A stretch of DNA of 64,000 nucleotides from the NCBI GenBank assembly GCA_030446805.1, contig JAUJMO010000001.1, positions 639,395 through 703,394 on the forward strand. The letters are read 5' to 3'. This DNA is from Caulobacteraceae bacterium. Lineage in GTDB: Bacteria; Pseudomonadota; Alphaproteobacteria; Caulobacterales; Caulobacteraceae. A model generated the notes under the pieces. It was given only the letters and a program-made list of their open reading frames with translations, did not search any database and was not told where the DNA came from. Both the position numbers and the translations under genes were made by a program. Shown here piece after piece: positions 55,176-63,808 of this stretch; positions within the stretch are counted from its first letter, which is position 1, and each line of letters opens with the position of its first letter.

Positions 55176-56225
55176 GAGCGGTTTTCGATCACGTAGGGCC
55201 GTATCCGCAAGCGGTGAAGTAGTTGGCGCATTCGGTGGGGGTGAAGGCGTCGAGGAAGCGGCCGATGGCGGTCCAGAGGCCCTCGACGGTTCGCTCGGCG
55301 GCCTTGCGCAGCAGCGCCTTGAGCTTGGAGAAGGCCTTCTCGATGGGGTTGAAGTCGGGGCTGTAGGGCGGGAGGTAGAGCAGTTGAGCGCCGGAAGCGT
55401 GGATCATCTCGCGCACTCTCGGCCCTTTGTGGCTGGACAGGTTGTCCATGATCACCACGTCGCCGGGCCGCAGTTCGGGCACGAGCACCTTCTTGAGGTA
55501 GACCTCGAAGGCGTCGCGGTTGATCGGGCCGTCGAGCACGAAGGGGGCGACCAGGCCGCAGGTGCGGATGCCCGCCACGAAGGTGGTGGTCTTCCATGGC
55601 CGTGCGGCGCCCCGGCCTGCAGCCGCTTGCCTTGCGGCGCCCGCCCGTGGGTGCGGGTCATGTTGGTTGACGCCCAGGTCTCGTCGATGAACACCAGGCG
55701 CTCAGGGTCGAGGTCGAGCTGGCCCTCGAACCAGTCCTGGCGCCGCTTCAGGATGTCGGGACGGTCCTGCTCTTGAGCGTGCGCGGTCTTTTTTTGCGCG
55801 TGATCTTGTGGCGGCGGAAGAAGCGCCAGAGCGCGGCGATGCTGACGGGAGCGCCCTGGCCGGCGAGCTTCTCCTTCAACTCCGAGAGGGTGGCGTCGGG
55901 AACCTCCGCCAGCGCCGCATGGATCAACGCCGCGTGGGCCTCGGTCTTGTGTGAGAGCCGGTCCCCGCCCTGCGGCCGGGGCCGGGCGTCGCCGCCCGAC
56001 CGACGCAGGGCCACCCAGCGGATCGCACTCGACGGGCTAACCCCGAAGCGCTCCGCCGCCTGACGGCACGACAGCCCTCCATCCACGGCGGCCAGAACAC
56101 GCGAGCGAAGGTCGAACGACAGCGGCTTGGGCATGCGGGCCGGCCTCCCTCGCCAGCCCCGACCCTGAATCAGATCAAACCGCCCTTGGGAATCCCGCGC
56201 GATTCCACCCGCGTGAAAACCGCTC
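55176..56225 (-). mobile_element. IS630-family insertion sequence (defective)
   Basis: Exactly 1050 bp, beginning GAGCGGTTTTC at one end and ending with its inverse at the other, flanked by the TA target duplication (55174-55175 and 56226-56227) characteristic of IS630/Tc1. It carries the two-phase transposase described separately and lies in the stop codon of the adjacent ABC transporter gene. Confidence 0.9.
55189..56134 (-). pseudogene. IS630-family transposase with slippery A7 and an extra frameshift
   Basis: The N-terminal HTH part is MPKPLSFDLRSRVLAAVDGG to the run RRHKITRKK. There, seven A residues (55789-55795 as T on the plus strand) allow a -1 shift into KTAHAQEQDRPDILKRRQDW, as is usual for programmed frameshifting in this family. 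The catalytic part VFIDETWASTNMTRTHGRAP follows. A further shift near 55598 (a missing base between GPHGH and KTTTFVAGIR) separates it from DVVIMDNLSSHKGPRVREMI and LPPYSPDFNPIEKAFSKLKA. The second shift is not at a slippery site and probably inactivates the gene. Confidence 0.8.
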
Positions 56226-57979
56226 TAGAGGGCTTGCGACACCCCGGCTGCTCCTTTTACCGCCGATAAGCCGGCCTCTTCCCAAAGCGCCCTATAGTGC
56301 GGCTCCTGCGCATGGAGGGCCTCATGCGCGCCGTCCCCGGCGAGCCGTCCACCTTCCATGAACAGCACCCGGTCGGCGAGCTGGATGGTGTCGAGGTTGT
56401 GAGTGACGATGAAGGTGGTGCATCCGGCCATCAGCGGCCGGAGCGCCGCGCGCACGAGCTGGAGCGCTTCGCCGTCGAGCTGCGAGGTCGGCTCGTCCAG
56501 GATCAGCAGCTTCGGGCGGCGCAGGAACAACCGGGCGAGCGCGATCGACTGCCGTTCCCCGCCCGACAGCTGCGCGCCCCGCTCCCCGACCTCCGTTCGC
56601 AGCCCGTCGGGAAAGCGGCGCAGGATGCGTTCCAACCCGGAGGCGCGCACGGCCTCGTCCACCTCCTCGGGCGCGGCGTCGGGCCGGCCGTAGGTGACGT
56701 TCTCGTAGATGCTGCTCTGGAACAGAAATATCTCCTGCGGCATCACCCCCACCGAGCGGCGCCAGGCGTCGAGGTCCCATTCGCGCAGGTCCGCGCCCGT
56801 GGCCACGATCCGCCCCGCCGATGGATCCTGGAAACGCAGCAGCAAGTCCATGAGGGTGCTCTTGCCCGCGCCGTTACGGCCCGCCACCGCGACCACCTCG
56901 CCGGCCTGCACCGCGAACGACACCTCGTTCAGGATGTCTCGCTCGGCGCCGGGGTAGCGGAAGTAGACGCTCTCCAGAGCGATGGAGGGGGCCGCGTCGG
57001 AGGCGAAGCGGCCGCCGGTCGGCAGTTTTTCGCGGTCCGCCAGCAGGTCCTGAAGCCGCTCGCCCACCGCGCGGCTGGTCTGGATGCTTCGGACGTAAGC
57101 CTCCACGTGGCCGAGGGGGCGCGCCAGGATCTCCATGTAGGCGATGAAGGCGACCAGCGTGCCTGCGGTGATCTCGTCCGCGAGGATCAAGCGGCCGCCG
57201 TACCAGACCACCAGCACCAGGCCGACCAGCTCGACCATGTCGCCCAGCGGCTCCATGAGAGCGTAGACCTTGCCCTCCTTAAGCTCGAGCTTCAGGACGC
57301 CGCGGTTCTCCTCGTCCAGCCTGGAGAGCTCGTGCGCTTCGTTGTTGAAGCCCTGCACGGTGCGCACCCCGGCCAGGGTCTCCTGGAAGCGGGCGGCGAG
57401 ACGGGCCGAGACGCGCTGGGCGGACTTGCGCAGGCTCGGCAGCGGCTGGCCGAGGTAGCCGGTCAGCGCCGCGGCGGCGAGCATGAAGACGACCACCACG
57501 GCCGCCAGCTCGGCGTGCAGCACGAACATCAGGACCGTGACGCCCACGACAACCAGGATTTCGCTCGGAATGTCGCGAAACAGCTTGGCGACCGAGGTCT
57601 CGAACAGCTTGGTGTCGCTGGTGAGCCGGTGGGTCAGCTCGCCGCTTCTGTGACGATCGAAGAACGACAAGGCTTGCGCGTGGACGTGGTGCAGCAGGCG
57701 CCGGCGCAGCTCGTACGAGGAATGCAGGATCATCAGCGCGTCGATCCTGAGCAGGAGGACGTGCGCCACGTACAGAGCACCCAGCACGCCCAGCGCCAGC
57801 AGCAGCCAGGCGTTCATCCCCACGCTCGGCTCGTCACCGAGGACGGCGTCGATCACCTGCTTGATCAGCCACGGCACGGTCAGTTCGGCGGCCGCCATGA
57901 CCGCCGAGCAGGCCAGCAGCCCCGCCAGCAGGTCCTTGCGGTAGGAGACGTAGCTCCACAGGAAGCGGGCCCATTGCAT
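56225..57979 (-). CDS. ABC exporter (fused membrane and ATPase domains)
   Basis: A 584-residue half-transporter of the MsbA/lipid-drug exporter type. Six membrane helices span residues 15-290 (LLACSAVMAAAELTVPWLIK onward). The ATPase has Walker A GRNGAGKST near 366, a Q-loop VGVMPQEIFLF, signature LSGGERQSIALAR, Walker B LLILDEPTS and the switch His in FIVTHNLDT. It probably functions as a homodimer. It is preceded by the amidinotransferase-like gene by 60 bases in the same direction. Its stop codon TAG is formed by the IS630 target TA plus the first base of the IS; before insertion the codon would have been TAA, so the protein is unchanged. Confidence 0.92.
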   Translation of the reverse strand: MQWARFLWSYVSYRKDLLAGLLACSAVMAAAELTVPWLIKQVIDAVLGDEPSVGMNAWLLLALGVLGALYVAHVLLLRIDALMILHSSYELRRRLLHHVHAQALSFFDRHRSGELTHRLTSDTKLFETSVAKLFRDIPSEILVVVGVTVLMFVLHAELAAVVVVFMLAAAALTGYLGQPLPSLRKSAQRVSARLAARFQETLAGVRTVQGFNNEAHELSRLDEENRGVLKLELKEGKVYALMEPLGDMVELVGLVLVVWYGGRLILADEITAGTLVAFIAYMEILARPLGHVEAYVRSIQTSRAVGERLQDLLADREKLPTGGRFASDAAPSIALESVYFRYPGAERDILNEVSFAVQAGEVVAVAGRNGAGKSTLMDLLLRFQDPSAGRIVATGADLREWDLDAWRRSVGVMPQEIFLFQSSIYENVTYGRPDAAPEEVDEAVRASGLERILRRFPDGLRTEVGERGAQLSGGERQSIALARLFLRRPKLLILDEPTSQLDGEALQLVRAALRPLMAGCTTFIVTHNLDTIQLADRVLFMEGGRLAGDGAHEALHAQEPHYRALWEEAGLSAVKGAAGVSQAL

Positions 57980-58039
57980 CGGCGATCATCTACCCTGCAA
58001 GGCAGCGCCCCGGCGAGGCCTCCCCTGCGGGCGCCGGCC

Positions 58040-59074
58040 TCAGATCAGGCTGAAGGCGTAGGATCGCCGGTTCAGGTGCATGACCATGCAGGAGAGCAAA
58101 GCGCCCCCTTTATGGTACTCGCTGAGATTGAAGTAATTGACCTCCAGCCCGAGGCGGACGGCGATGTCCTCCAGCTCGCGGTTTTTCTTGATTTCCTCGA
58201 AATATTCGTCGGTCCCGGCTTTCAGCGCGTGGATGTGCGAGGAATTCAGGACCAGGTTATGGTGCCTGACCGAGTTGCAGATACCTGAAAATGCAGCGTC
58301 CGAAGAGACGTCAATCACGTTGGTGAAGCGTCCGAGCTCTGCAACCTCCTCCTTGGTGTAGAGTTCGGTGCAGACCAGGGTGTCTTCGGTGGTCACCGGG
58401 AAGACCGAGCAGTCCAGGTGATAGAGGTATTTCTCCACCATTGCGACCTTGACGATCTTCATGCCGAACTCGCGTTCCATCCAGTCGTAGGTCTTGCGGT
58501 CGGACCGGATGCCGAACCCGCCCACATAGATGTTGTCCCGGAGGTGCTTGAGTTCCGCTTCGCCTTCGAACTTGTGGGGTGCGACATGGGTCGTGTAGCC
58601 CATCGACTTGAAGAACCGCTCGCCCACTTCCGTCTCGCCCACACGCGGCTCGGAGGTGAAGTTCGATAGGATGACGACGTCGCGCCGGGGCAGGTGCTCC
58701 AGCACGATCCCCAGGTTGGCCGTGAACACCAGGTCCTGCAGCCCGGTGTTGCGAGGCGTGGGCAGCAGGAACACCAAGGATTCCGCTGCCATGTGCTGAT
58801 AGACTTGTCCGAATTGGGCCAGCGCCTTGGTCCTGTTCACTTGGCGCGCCGCGTCGTCCAGGTCGTCCATCCAGGCGTTGTTGGGCTGATCGGTGGTGTA
58901 GGAGAACGGGACGTTCATCAGGAACGCCGGCTTGTCGAGCATGCCAGGGCTCGTGTTGTCGGGCTCCGCAGCATCGGCCGCGTGCGGGGCGGGCTTGGAG
59001 TGGGCCGCGTCCGCGACCGCGTGTTCCAGCAAGGCGCCGTCGCCGGTGGGGCTTTCGGTGGTGGTCAGGTCCAT
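58040..59074 (-). CDS. amidinotransferase/arginine-deiminase-fold protein
   Basis: A 344-residue guanidino-group modifying enzyme-like protein. After an Ala/Pro/Asp-rich leader it has FLMNVPFSYTTDQPNNAWMD, NTGLQDLVFTANLGIVLEHL, REFGMKIVKVAMVEKYLY-type sequence, the catalytic-His region YLYHLDCSVFPVTTED (His about 220), and the catalytic Cys329 in GGALLSCMVMHLN. This set of residues is used by dimethylargininase (DDAH), arginine deiminase and amidinotransferases, which act through a covalent thiouronium intermediate. Which substrate is used is not known. It lies 39 bases downstream of the decarboxylase-like gene and just before an ABC exporter, so all three are probably one operon. Confidence 0.82.
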   Translation of the reverse strand: MDLTTTESPTGDGALLEHAVADAAHSKPAPHAADAAEPDNTSPGMLDKPAFLMNVPFSYTTDQPNNAWMDDLDDAARQVNRTKALAQFGQVYQHMAAESLVFLLPTPRNTGLQDLVFTANLGIVLEHLPRRDVVILSNFTSEPRVGETEVGERFFKSMGYTTHVAPHKFEGEAELKHLRDNIYVGGFGIRSDRKTYDWMEREFGMKIVKVAMVEKYLYHLDCSVFPVTTEDTLVCTELYTKEEVAELGRFTNVIDVSSDAAFSGICNSVRHHNLVLNSSHIHALKAGTDEYFEEIKKNRELEDIAVRLGLEVNYFNLSEYHKGGALLSCMVMHLNRRSYAFSLI

Positions 59075-59113
59075 GTCCAGTTTCCATTGCGCTGCACGGG
59101 GCGGGGATCGACT

Positions 59114-59842
59114 TCACGCCCGCGCCTTCGGGCTGATCTTGATGAGCGGGTCGACGCCGGCTTCCACGTGGGCGCTGGTCTCTTGGAGCAATTCGAAGCG
59201 CCAGCGCTCCGAGAGCGGAACGATCAGGTCCACCTGGGATCCGAAGCGGATCTGCGAAAACCGACGGTTTTGGCCGAGATGCACGTTCTGGCCGAGGTTG
59301 AATGGAGTGATGCAGTCCACGTCATAGTCGGCGATCTGAAGCACATAATAGTGTTGACCAAGAAACGGTGAGTACACCCGGTTCAGCATGCGCTGGTTGC
59401 TGTGAAGGTACCCAGCGTTGGCGCATTCCACCGCCCCATCATCGATCAGCGACTGCTCCAACGCCAGCATGGGCGCGTTGAAGGTGCCGATCGGCTCGAG
59501 CAGCCGGTACGACAACTGGCCTGGAAAAGGGATGCGATTAACGTGGACGTCGTACATCGTCATGAAGATGCCGATCACCAGGCAGGGCTCGTCGAGCCCG
59601 TCGTCCTGCATGGCCCCGCGAAGCGAGTAAGCCTTCCCCTTGATGTCGACGATGCAGTCGGCGGGATGGACCTCCTGCTGGTAGACGATGATTCCGTCCG
59701 CCGGCGAGAACATGTACTCGGTATCCGAAAACACGGCCCGACTGGGATCGCGAAAGAAGTTCTCCTCCGAGAGCCACTTCAGCGGCTTGTTCTTGACGCG
59801 GGCCACGTCCGATCCGACCCACTCCTTCAAGCTCTTCGCCAT
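59114..59842 (-). CDS. phosphatidylserine decarboxylase-like protein
   Basis: A 242-residue soluble-looking PSD-family protein. Family motifs are FSPADGIIV (Asp49), IGIFMTMYDVHVNRIPFPGQ (His100) and RFGSQVDLIVP, where Gly201-Ser202 is the expected self-cleavage site giving a pyruvoyl enzyme (LGST in typical PSD). The N-terminal membrane helices of PssD-type enzymes are missing and the C-terminal tail is extended (ERWRFELLQETSAHVEAG). AGGAGAACGAG precedes the ATG. It is first in a set with an amidinotransferase-like gene and an ABC exporter. Housekeeping membrane PSD is therefore not the obvious role; a pyruvoyl decarboxylase acting on a soluble or specialised substrate is possible. Confidence 0.8.
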   Translation of the reverse strand: MAKSLKEWVGSDVARVKNKPLKWLSEENFFRDPSRAVFSDTEYMFSPADGIIVYQQEVHPADCIVDIKGKAYSLRGAMQDDGLDEPCLVIGIFMTMYDVHVNRIPFPGQLSYRLLEPIGTFNAPMLALEQSLIDDGAVECANAGYLHSNQRMLNRVYSPFLGQHYYVLQIADYDVDCITPFNLGQNVHLGQNRRFSQIRFGSQVDLIVPLSERWRFELLQETSAHVEAGVDPLIKISPKARA

Positions 59843-60243
59843 ATCTCGTTCTCCTGGCGCAGCAGCGAGCGTCCGAGCCGCACCTCTGGACGACGTACGC
59901 GGGTGAAGTCATCGCCAACTGCCGCTCAGGACGGTGCGATGTAAAAGGACTTCCCCTCTTGGGGGAGGGCTTGGCTCCGGGAAGCCTTCTGGAGGCCAAG
60001 TGGTTCCGGGGGACATCGGCCAGCGTCGCTCCGCCGCTCCGGGCATCTCCCCGGAGCGGCCCGGCTCGCAGCACCCGCCCGAAGAGCTGGGTCCCTCGAC
60101 GAGGTCGGCCAGGGAGTCTTGGCTGAGCGGCAGGTGACTTCGTCCGCCTTGGCGATCAGCCGCTGTTCCACCCTGTGGCGAGCACGACAGGCAAGCTCGC
60201 GATCCTGCTCAGAAGACGACCGTCTGCTTGCCCCGTTCCCAAC
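59843..60243. other. gap of about 400 bases without a recognisable gene
   Basis: Upstream region of the decarboxylase-like set and downstream region of the acyltransferase-like gene. No frame shows a recognisable domain and no promoter box could be fixed by eye. Confidence 0.4.
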
Positions 60244-60266
60244 GTCCGCTTCTGGCGCAAAGCGGA
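60244..60266. repeat. palindromic repeat (left copy)
   Basis: GTCCGCTTCTGGCGCAAAGC followed by GGA: a hairpin-forming unit nearly identical to 61566-61589. Translated in one frame it gives the RFAPxAD-type peptide often seen in repeat-derived spurious proteins of alphaproteobacteria. Confidence 0.7.
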
Positions 60267-60312
60267 GGCCCAGCCCGCTCCTCATGTCTGACGACAGCCC
60301 CGGGCGTTCGGT

Positions 60313-61500
60313 TCAGAAGTAGCTGAGCCACCAATCGCGACGGCGGCGCTTCAGGCCTGCGAACCACCGGCACGGTGGATAGAGGAGCGCTAGCACGAGC
60401 AGCCAGACGCCGTAGGTCACGAGCAGCGACACGCCAAAGCCCTGCAGCCCCTGCGCACCGCGGAAAAGGTCGGCCACGCCCCACACGGGATAGCCCTGAG
60501 CGAGGCTGAGCGTGGCCGAGAGGCCGTGCGCCAGGAACACGTGCAGCACATAGAAGAAGAAGGGGACGGCGCCGAAGGTGATCCAAGGCTCCGCCGTACG
60601 GGCCCTCAAACGATCCAGCAGGGGCAGCAACAGCAGGGCGGGACCGAGCGTCATGCAGAGGAACTGCAGCGACGGCGGGTACTTGGTGGTCGCCAGGAAA
60701 TCCATGGCGGTCCGGGGAAAGGTGGGTTGGACCTCCCAGGTGTTCGCATCGCCGTAACCGTCGAGCAAACGGAGGACCACGAACAACGCCAACGTGCCTG
60801 CGCCGAGCGCGTAGAGCGTTCGGCGGCGCGCGGGCGGATCGAGGCGGAAGATGGCGCCAAGGCCGTATCCCAGCGCCATGACCCCGACCCAGGCGATCAG
60901 CGGATAGGCGAAGAAGCCGGCCAGACGGCCGCCGACGAGGATCGGACCGCTCTCGTGCAGCGCGCTCCATAGGGGCGCCGCGCGCCCGAACTGATCAGGC
61001 TGGACGGGATCAAGCAGGTTGTGTCCGGCGACGATCACGAGGCCGATCGCCAGGACGGCTGGCGTGGGCAGCCAAACCAGCGCCGCCAAGACCACCATGC
61101 TCCATCCGATCGCCCAGATGACCTGGAGGAACAGGAAGTCGAGGCTGAAATTCCAGGCGAAGCCGACAAGCGTAAGCTCAAGGAACACGAGCCAGAGACC
61201 GCGAGTCAGCAGCCGCCGCGAGAGCTGTGGCCGGGAGTGGCCTTGCGTCCTCTTCAGATGGACGGAAACGCCGGACAGGAACACGAACACCGGGGCGCAG
61301 AAGTGCGTCACCCAGCGGGTCGCGAACAGCACCGCATAGCTTTGCTCGAAATCCAGCGGATCGAACTGCAGGGCCCGAACGTGAAAGAAGTCGCGCACGT
61401 GATCTAGCGCCATGAGCGCGATCACCAGACCCCTTAGGATGTCCACGGAAGCGATCCGGTCTGAGGACGACCCCGGCCGATCCTGCGCTCCTTGGGGCAT
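60313..61500 (-). CDS. DUF1624/HGSNAT-like acyltransferase membrane protein
   Basis: A 395-residue polytopic protein of the DUF1624 (heparan-alpha-glucosaminide N-acetyltransferase catalytic) family. The first helix segment RIASVDILRGLVIALMALDH followed by VRDFF carries the conserved Asp-His, then WVTHFCAPVFVFLSGVSVHL with the second conserved His and ARG. About ten helices follow, ending in a basic tail (LKRRRRDWWLSYF). Members transfer acyl groups across the membrane to sugars. The start is uncertain: ATG at 61500 was used and ATG at 61536 is equally possible; neither has a strong ribosome-binding site. The gene is bracketed by two copies of a palindromic repeat. Confidence 0.8.
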   Translation of the reverse strand: MPQGAQDRPGSSSDRIASVDILRGLVIALMALDHVRDFFHVRALQFDPLDFEQSYAVLFATRWVTHFCAPVFVFLSGVSVHLKRTQGHSRPQLSRRLLTRGLWLVFLELTLVGFAWNFSLDFLFLQVIWAIGWSMVVLAALVWLPTPAVLAIGLVIVAGHNLLDPVQPDQFGRAAPLWSALHESGPILVGGRLAGFFAYPLIAWVGVMALGYGLGAIFRLDPPARRRTLYALGAGTLALFVVLRLLDGYGDANTWEVQPTFPRTAMDFLATTKYPPSLQFLCMTLGPALLLLPLLDRLRARTAEPWITFGAVPFFFYVLHVFLAHGLSATLSLAQGYPVWGVADLFRGAQGLQGFGVSLLVTYGVWLLVLALLYPPCRWFAGLKRRRRDWWLSYF

Positions 61501-61565
61501 GTCCGGACCATGGCATTGCAGCGCGGCGCCTCGCAACTGGGCGTCCGGCGCGTGTGGCGGGCGAG

Positions 61566-61589
61566 GTCCGCTTTTGGCGCAAAGCGGAC
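61566..61589. repeat. palindromic repeat (right copy)
   Basis: GTCCGCTTT and AAAGCGGAC form a perfect 9-bp stem around a TGGCGC loop. It is a second copy of the unit at 60244. The remainder of 61590-61820 holds no recognisable gene. Confidence 0.75.
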
Positions 61590-61820
61590 GCGAGACGTCG
61601 CGCCATATTCAAGCAAGTTTCGCGATCTGTTCCGATAGAGGGGCCGTTTCCCGACATTCGTGTTAGAATCGCCGGAAAGGCGAGAAGCCGCACCTGCTCG
61701 CCCCAGTTGGCGTGCGCCCAATCAGCGTTCGGCGAAGCTTGTTAAGCGCTGGAACGTCCTGCCAGGGAACTCCGAAGAGTCGGATCACTCGCCATGGGCC
61801 TGGCCTCCCTCGCCCGCTCG

Positions 61821-63749
61821 TCACGCGCTTGCGGCTGGCGCCTTCAGCCGCTGATCGAAGAACCGGACGATCTCCACCGTCGCGCGGATGCGGTTCGGGA
61901 TCTTCCGCCAGCCGTGGCCTTCGTCGGGGAATAGCACGTACTCGACCGGGACGCGCCGCTGCTTCAGGCTGTCGACGACCTGCTCCGCCTCCACGACGGG
62001 CACGTTGGTGTCGTTAGCCCCGTGCAGCACCAGAAGCGGGGTCTTGATGCGGTCCACCCTGTGGATGGGCGACAGTCGTTTCAGCATCTCCGCCTCGCGG
62101 TCGGGGTCGCCGTATTCGACCTTGGAGATGGCCGCCATCCAGGGCTGTGTCTGTTTGAAGAAGGTGTCGAAATTGACGACCCCGTAGAGATTGGCGCCCG
62201 CGGCGAACATGTCAGGCCATTCGGTGACGCCGGCCATCACCATATAGCCCCCGTACGACCCCCCCATGATCCCCAGGCGACGCGGGTCGGCGACCCCGGT
62301 GCGCACCAGGTGGTCGACCGTCGACTTGATGTCGCGAACCCCGTTTTCGCGCAGGGCGCCGTTGTCCAGGTTGACGAAGCGTTTACCGAAACCCGACGAG
62401 CCGCGGACGTTCGGGGCGAACACGCTGATCCCCCGCGCCACGAGCGCCTGATAGGTGCTGTTGAACCCTGGCCGCTCCTGCCCCTCGGGCCCGCCGTGGA
62501 AGCTGAACACCGTCGGCCCTGGGCCGCGGACACCCTTGGCGCGATAAAGCCAGCCGGACAGCTCCAGTCCGTCGTGAGCGCGGTAGGTCACCAGCTCCGG
62601 CACGACCAGCGTGGCCAGGTCCACCCCGGGGTGCGGGCTGCGGGTGATCTGGGTGAAGCGGCGGTTGGAGAGTTCCAGGACATGGATGTCCGAGGGCCGG
62701 TTGGCGCCGCTCGCGCTCAACACCAGCCGTCCGCCGCCCTTTTGGAAGTCCAGCCCGCCCACGATATCACCGGGAAGACGGGGACCCGGCGTTAGTCGGC
62801 CCGTGCGCACGTCGTACAGCTGGAGCTCGTTTCGGCCCGCGACGTTCCAGACCAGGGCGGCTTGAGTTCCCTGCTCGTTGAGCACGCCGGTTTCGGCTTC
62901 GGCGTCGTCGCGCGCCGCGAAGAGCTCGATCGGGCCGGGCCGCCCGTCGGCGGCGATCCGGATCATCCCGAAGGCGGTTCGGTCGCGGTCCTTGTTGGAG
63001 GTCACGAATATGGTGCGGCCGTCGGGCGTGAACTCGCCCCAGCCGAACTGTCCCGGGCCTGCGTGCGCGGTGAGCAGCCGCTCGGAACCGTTGCCCAGAT
63101 CGACGAGGTAGAGATTGTTGTCCCCCCGCGAGACGACGCGGGTCAGAGTCGCGTAACGGCCGTCGCGGCTGACGTCCGGCAGCCCTCCCCGCCCGCGATG
63201 CTCCGCCACCATTCGCGCCTGACCGCCGCTCGGGTCGACCAGATAGGAGTCCGTGGAGGCCGGATTGCGCTTGTTCGACGACAGCACCACGAAGCGACCA
63301 TCATGCGTCCAGCCGTCGAGGAAGTTGTTCTCCGTGCCGCCCTCCGTGAGGCGGCGCAGCGCCGTTCCATCCGGTCGCACGACATGGATCTGCTCGTTCA
63401 GCCCGCCGCCGGGCGCGACGCTAAGCGCGATCAGCTCGTCGCGAGGGGACCAGACGGCGCCCGTCACCGGATCGTCAAAAGCGGTGACCATGGTCGGGTA
63501 CCCGCCGGTGCTCGGCGCCGTCCACACCTGGGGGACGCCGCTGATGTTGGTGATGAAGGCGATCCGGGTTCCATCGGGAGAGAAGCTGGGCGAGCCGGCC
63601 GAGCCCACGCGGGCCATGGCGATGACCAGGCGCTCGACATCATCCTGGGCCAATGCGCGTGGAGCGGTCGCCGCGAGGGCCGCGGCCGAGATGCCGGAGC
63701 CGAGCAGCCGCCGCCGCGTAACCATGCTCAGCGTCAGGTAGCTCGTCAT
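61821..63749 (-). CDS. S9 family (prolyl oligopeptidase-type) serine peptidase, exported
   Basis: A 642-residue peptidase. A Tat-like signal (TRRRLLGSGISAAALAATAP) is followed by a beta-propeller (residues about 50-370) with repeats such as SFSPDGTRIAFITNI and WSPRDELIALSVA. The alpha/beta-hydrolase domain follows, with VFSFHGGPEGQERPGF (oxyanion region), the nucleophile Ser near 500 in MGGSYGGYMVM, Asp in LHGANDTNVPV and His in FPDEGHGW. It resembles dipeptidyl/acylaminoacyl peptidases. GAGGGGCAAGG precedes the ATG at 63749. An antiporter gene ends 59 bases upstream in the same direction and could be cotranscribed. Confidence 0.92.
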   Translation of the reverse strand: MTSYLTLSMVTRRRLLGSGISAAALAATAPRALAQDDVERLVIAMARVGSAGSPSFSPDGTRIAFITNISGVPQVWTAPSTGGYPTMVTAFDDPVTGAVWSPRDELIALSVAPGGGLNEQIHVVRPDGTALRRLTEGGTENNFLDGWTHDGRFVVLSSNKRNPASTDSYLVDPSGGQARMVAEHRGRGGLPDVSRDGRYATLTRVVSRGDNNLYLVDLGNGSERLLTAHAGPGQFGWGEFTPDGRTIFVTSNKDRDRTAFGMIRIAADGRPGPIELFAARDDAEAETGVLNEQGTQAALVWNVAGRNELQLYDVRTGRLTPGPRLPGDIVGGLDFQKGGGRLVLSASGANRPSDIHVLELSNRRFTQITRSPHPGVDLATLVVPELVTYRAHDGLELSGWLYRAKGVRGPGPTVFSFHGGPEGQERPGFNSTYQALVARGISVFAPNVRGSSGFGKRFVNLDNGALRENGVRDIKSTVDHLVRTGVADPRRLGIMGGSYGGYMVMAGVTEWPDMFAAGANLYGVVNFDTFFKQTQPWMAAISKVEYGDPDREAEMLKRLSPIHRVDRIKTPLLVLHGANDTNVPVVEAEQVVDSLKQRRVPVEYVLFPDEGHGWRKIPNRIRATVEIVRFFDQRLKAPAASA

Positions 63750-63808
63750 CGCCTTGCCCCTCACCGGAACCAAGGGGAAGCCCAGGCCGACCGCCGCGTC
63801 AACTATGG

